A stretch of DNA of 64,000 bases, taken from positions 88,729,001 through 88,793,000 of the forward strand of contig NC_134106.1 in NCBI RefSeq assembly GCF_040939455.1. Reading direction: 5' to 3'. Below, in pieces: positions 61,176-64,000 of this stretch. Source of the DNA: Microcebus murinus. Its lineage: Eukaryota; Chordata; Mammalia; Primates; Cheirogaleidae. The notes under the pieces are model-generated. The model was not told where the DNA came from. It ran no database searches and was given only the letters and a program-made list of their open reading frames with translations. Each line of letters opens with the position of its first letter. Position 1 is the first letter of the stretch. The position numbers and the translations under genes are program-made.

Positions 61176-61553
61176 GTCCTAGTCAGATTGAGATGCTATA
61201 ACAAAATACAATAGATCAGATGGCTTCAACAACAGACATTTATTTTCTCACAGTTCTGGTAGCTAGAAAGTCCAAGATCAGGATGCCAACAGATCTGGTG
61301 TCAGGTGAGGGACCTCTTCCTGTTTTGCAGATGACCATCTTCTCATTGCATCCTCACATGACTAAGAGCAGAGAAAGAGGAAGCGAATTCTTTTGTGACT
61401 CTTTTTATATGGGCATTAATCTCATTTATGAGGACTCTGCTGTCATGACCCAATCACCTTCGAAAGGCTCCATCTCCTAATATCACCTTATTGAGGGTTA
61501 TGTTTTCAAGACATGAAATTTGGGGGACACAATGATACAATCCAGAACACAAA
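61176..61553 (-). repeat. MLT1-type LTR
   Basis: 'gatgctataacaaaatacaa', then 'tattttctcacagttctggt', then 'gggcattaatctcatttatg', ending 'atttgggggacacaatgata'. Near-complete antisense solo LTR. Confidence 0.9.
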
Positions 61554-61574
61554 CCAACTAAATCTTCTTTAAGC

Positions 61575-61598
61575 AAAAAAAAAAAAAAAAAAAAAAAA
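61575..61598. repeat. Poly-A tract (24 A)
   Basis: Uninterrupted A-run with no SINE or L1 body before it. Confidence 0.95.
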
Positions 61599-62900
61599 GT
61601 ATTTACTGATAAGATGGGGATTGATTCATAGATTTCCAGGATGACTGGAGAACCAGGTTTAGAAAATGGCAGAAATAAGGAGAAGCCCCTCAACAAGAAT
61701 CATAGTGCAAACAAAGTTATAGAACTTGTCTAGGGAGAACCTAAAGCTACAGCCCCTGCCACCAGCACTACACATAGGTCTTACACTGTGGTGCAGGCCA
61801 CCCATGGCAGGTGATATTCCCACAAAATCTGCTGCCCAGTGGAAGTTAACCACTCTGGGGTCTTTTGCTGTTACCAACCCCAGACATATTCCTGGGCTGG
61901 TGGGTGAGGTTGTACCATTTTCTTGAGCAATTGGAAAGTTAAATCTGGGCCCCTACCAACCTGTACTTAGAGACAGGAATTGTCTCAACATACCCACAGG
62001 GTTCAGGTGCTTTGCAGCCAATAAAATATGATGTCTGCTAGATACTCTTTTAACTTTTGGCCACAGAAACCATTTTTTCTTCTAGGTCTAAGGGTTCTCT
62101 AGTCTGAGTTCAGAGAAGAGAAAGGGATTCTCACAGATTTCTCTTAAGAATCTGACCTCAGGAACAACCATCTCAAAGCTCCAAGCTCCTCAACTTGGTT
62201 GGTGATTCACCATAGAAAGCATTTAGAAAAGTGGGAAGACTTTTTTAAAATTCATTGTGAGACCTCACTAGAATTTGCCAGTGGGAGAAGGGGAAGTGAA
62301 AGGTCACACAGTACCAGAAATATTCCATGTAGCAAAGAAGTTCCCCACCTCATGTACTGGTGCACGTCTTCTGAATGTTCAACCTCACACTCCATTTGGG
62401 GGAAGCTTTAACTCATGGCTAGAGCCACACTCTACGTGTGGGCCCAGATCCAGGCTAACCAAGCATTAGAAGAATTTCAGAAACAAACGTTTTTAACTGC
62501 ATTAGGCAAGAGGAAGGGAGGAGAGAAGAGATTGATCTAGAAAGATGTGGACCTGAAATCTTGTTCATTGGATTTAAATTTCTGTTGAATTATGATATTT
62601 TTCTGAGACTGGGCCAGACCTTTAGAGCTATAGACTTAGGAAAGCCCTGGCTCACTACAGCTTGACCTATCCGCAAGTTTTGAGGGAAATTTTATCCTCA
62701 TCTGAACTCATTAACATATTCTTTTTTTTTTAATGCTGCTTCCTTGTATACCTGCGTGTTAGCATAATGCTCTTGAAATATTGTGTAGCTAGGAATGCTT
62801 TATTCAACAAAGTTCTTTTACATGCTGAATTGATGTATACTTTATCATACTAATGATCATTATGTCTACAATTGTGGCTAATTTAACTGACCATATTATA
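61599..62900. other. Unassigned sequence
   Basis: 61620-62470 is somewhat GC-richer and may be a degraded LTR. Frames of 64-72 codons show no domain. No gene claim is made. Confidence 0.35.
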
Positions 62901-63047
62901 TGCTCTCTCTCTCCCTCTCTCTCTATATATATAAACATATATACATAGAGAGAGATGTATATAAAGATATAATATATATATATAGAGAGAGAGAGAGATA
63001 CAGAGATATAGATATAGAAATGTATATATATAGAGAGGCTCCCTGAA

Positions 63048-63084
<37 letters not shown>

Positions 63085-63150
63085 GTGTGTGTGTATATAT
63101 ATATATAAACACACACACATATATGTCTCTCTCTATGTATATGTATATAT
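62901..63150. repeat. Compound CT/TA/GA/TG microsatellite
   Basis: Blocks of CT, TA, GA and TG units. The 16-17 bp word GCTCCCTGAATGAATA (63038-63053) recurs as GCCTCCCTGAATAAATA (63153-63169), so the array grew partly by duplication. Three overlapping minus-strand frames of 65-104 codons are artefacts. Confidence 0.92.
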
Positions 63151-63700
63151 AAGCCTCCCTGAATAAATACTAACCTGGATCTTAGTATGTTAGCTTTTTA
63201 TAATATTGTTTATTGAATTGTAAAGTAACTAGAATTCCTATAACTTCCAAAGGTCAGCTGCAGACACATTAGTGTGTGTAGTAAACATTCCCAGTTGTTT
63301 GATGGTTTTCTGAGCTGGGGACAATTTGAATAGCACAAAGGAAGATTGTGCTGGGAGGTAACACAATAGCTATACTGAGCTAATTTTCCAATAAAAAAAT
63401 TCAGACTTTTACAAGAGAATGCTGTAGCATCTAATGAACAGAAACTAAGATATGGTTCTGATGAAAACAGTAGCACTGGTTGTGGCTTTTCCATATTGAA
63501 GGGGCTTATCTGGAGCCTAGATCTTGTCTAAGATCTAAAATATTAGCATAAAAATAAAATGAGATCAACCATATGATATGATTCCACTTTTATATTCTCC
63601 ATGTTTGTTGGTGTCAGCATGTAAATAGTTATCAACATGTTTTGGATACAAAGAAACATTTGATCCTAATAAAATTCAGTGAAGTGATTGTATATAAATG
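63151..63700. other. Unassigned sequence
   Basis: Nothing recognised; a 94-codon minus frame (63210-63494) has no domain. Confidence 0.4.
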
Positions 63701-63719
63701 TTCATATACAACTGTTATT

Positions 63720-63880
63720 ATTACCTTATTCTCACTTAAGCAAGTATGACAAAGGCTGGTGGCAGTTAACTGACTTGGCAAATACAACTCAACTCTTCAG
63801 TGGCAGAGGCGAAATTCAGCCCTGCCTTTCTGACTTTAGAGCCCGAGTTCTTCAGAATTCTTGGTGCCGCCTCATTGACG
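63720..63880 (-). repeat. MIR
   Basis: 'cagtggcagaggcgaaattc', then 'ctgcctttctgactttagag', then 'cccgagttctt' is the antisense 5' part of MIR. This explains the 74-codon plus frame at 63688-63912. Confidence 0.65.
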
Positions 63881-64000
63881 CTATATCAAGATTTCGCCAC
63901 AATACAAGGTAACCTACCCATGACCTTTCTTGTCAGTTTTCCCTTTCACACTAAATATACTTCCAGAAATGTAGAACCCCTCCCTGCCATATCCTCTGGT
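63881..64000. other. Unassigned sequence at window end
   Basis: Nothing recognised. Confidence 0.4.

Noticed and set aside
62804..63120. Three overlapping minus-strand frames of 65-104 codons that could look like a membrane protein
   Set aside because: Artefact of the compound TA/GA/CT microsatellite; composition is entirely repeat-driven.
63688..63912. 74-codon plus-strand frame followed by a donor-like 'aaggtaacc', a possible exon
   Set aside because: The sequence is an antisense MIR, which explains both the frame and its GC-richer composition. Exonised MIR is possible but nothing else supports it.

Overview
This is nuclear DNA from a primate, most likely a strepsirrhine and probably a Malagasy lemur. 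Two Alu copies (14930-15246 and 23832-24168) carry the lemur-type linker that includes 'ttaattggccaa'. The youngest L1 copies end in a lemur-like 3' tail ('cagcatattatgggggtaca' on the + strand). There are also well-preserved DNA transposons with intact target-site duplications, which anthropoid genomes rarely have. Species and chromosome cannot be read from the window.

I find no host protein-coding gene, no exon I would defend, no tRNA or rRNA and no CRISPR-like array. The open frames are short, lack conserved protein features and mostly lie in repeats. The only recognisable protein-coding remains are decayed L1 ORF1 and ORF2. The window reads as intergenic or deep-intronic DNA built from layered transposon insertions.

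Layout. 0-5 kb: an ancient L1 3' half, MIR scraps and a 400-bp mariner-like element. 5-15 kb: an old Alu, an MLT1 LTR split by a long-terminal-inverted-repeat DNA transposon, a hAT element inside a MIR, an L2 tail, and three TGAGTCA motifs close together. 15-24 kb: an MLT1 LTR, then an old antisense L1 holding a hAT element that itself holds a young L1, plus an ERVL-type LTR; then tetranucleotide repeats and two Alu-type insertions. 25.35-31.49 kb: the most notable object, an antisense L1 with a complete 5' end, a perfect 15-bp target-site duplication, about 0.5 kb of 3'-transduced flank and an internal deletion of the ORF1 end and ORF2 endonuclease. 32-35 kb: mostly unassigned, with a 157-bp direct duplication. 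35.7-43.1 kb: a long old antisense L1 interrupted by a 191-bp hAT with a perfect 8-bp duplication, a 916-bp solo LTR and another L1 3' end. 43-64 kb: MIR, L2, MLT1, Tigger-like and ancient L1 fragments with microsatellites.

No set of genes works together here. The content is a record of insertion history. I found no new biological system; the best leads are the transducing, endonuclease-deleted L1 and the lemur-lineage DNA transposons. Family names are given from recognised consensus features, not from a database search.
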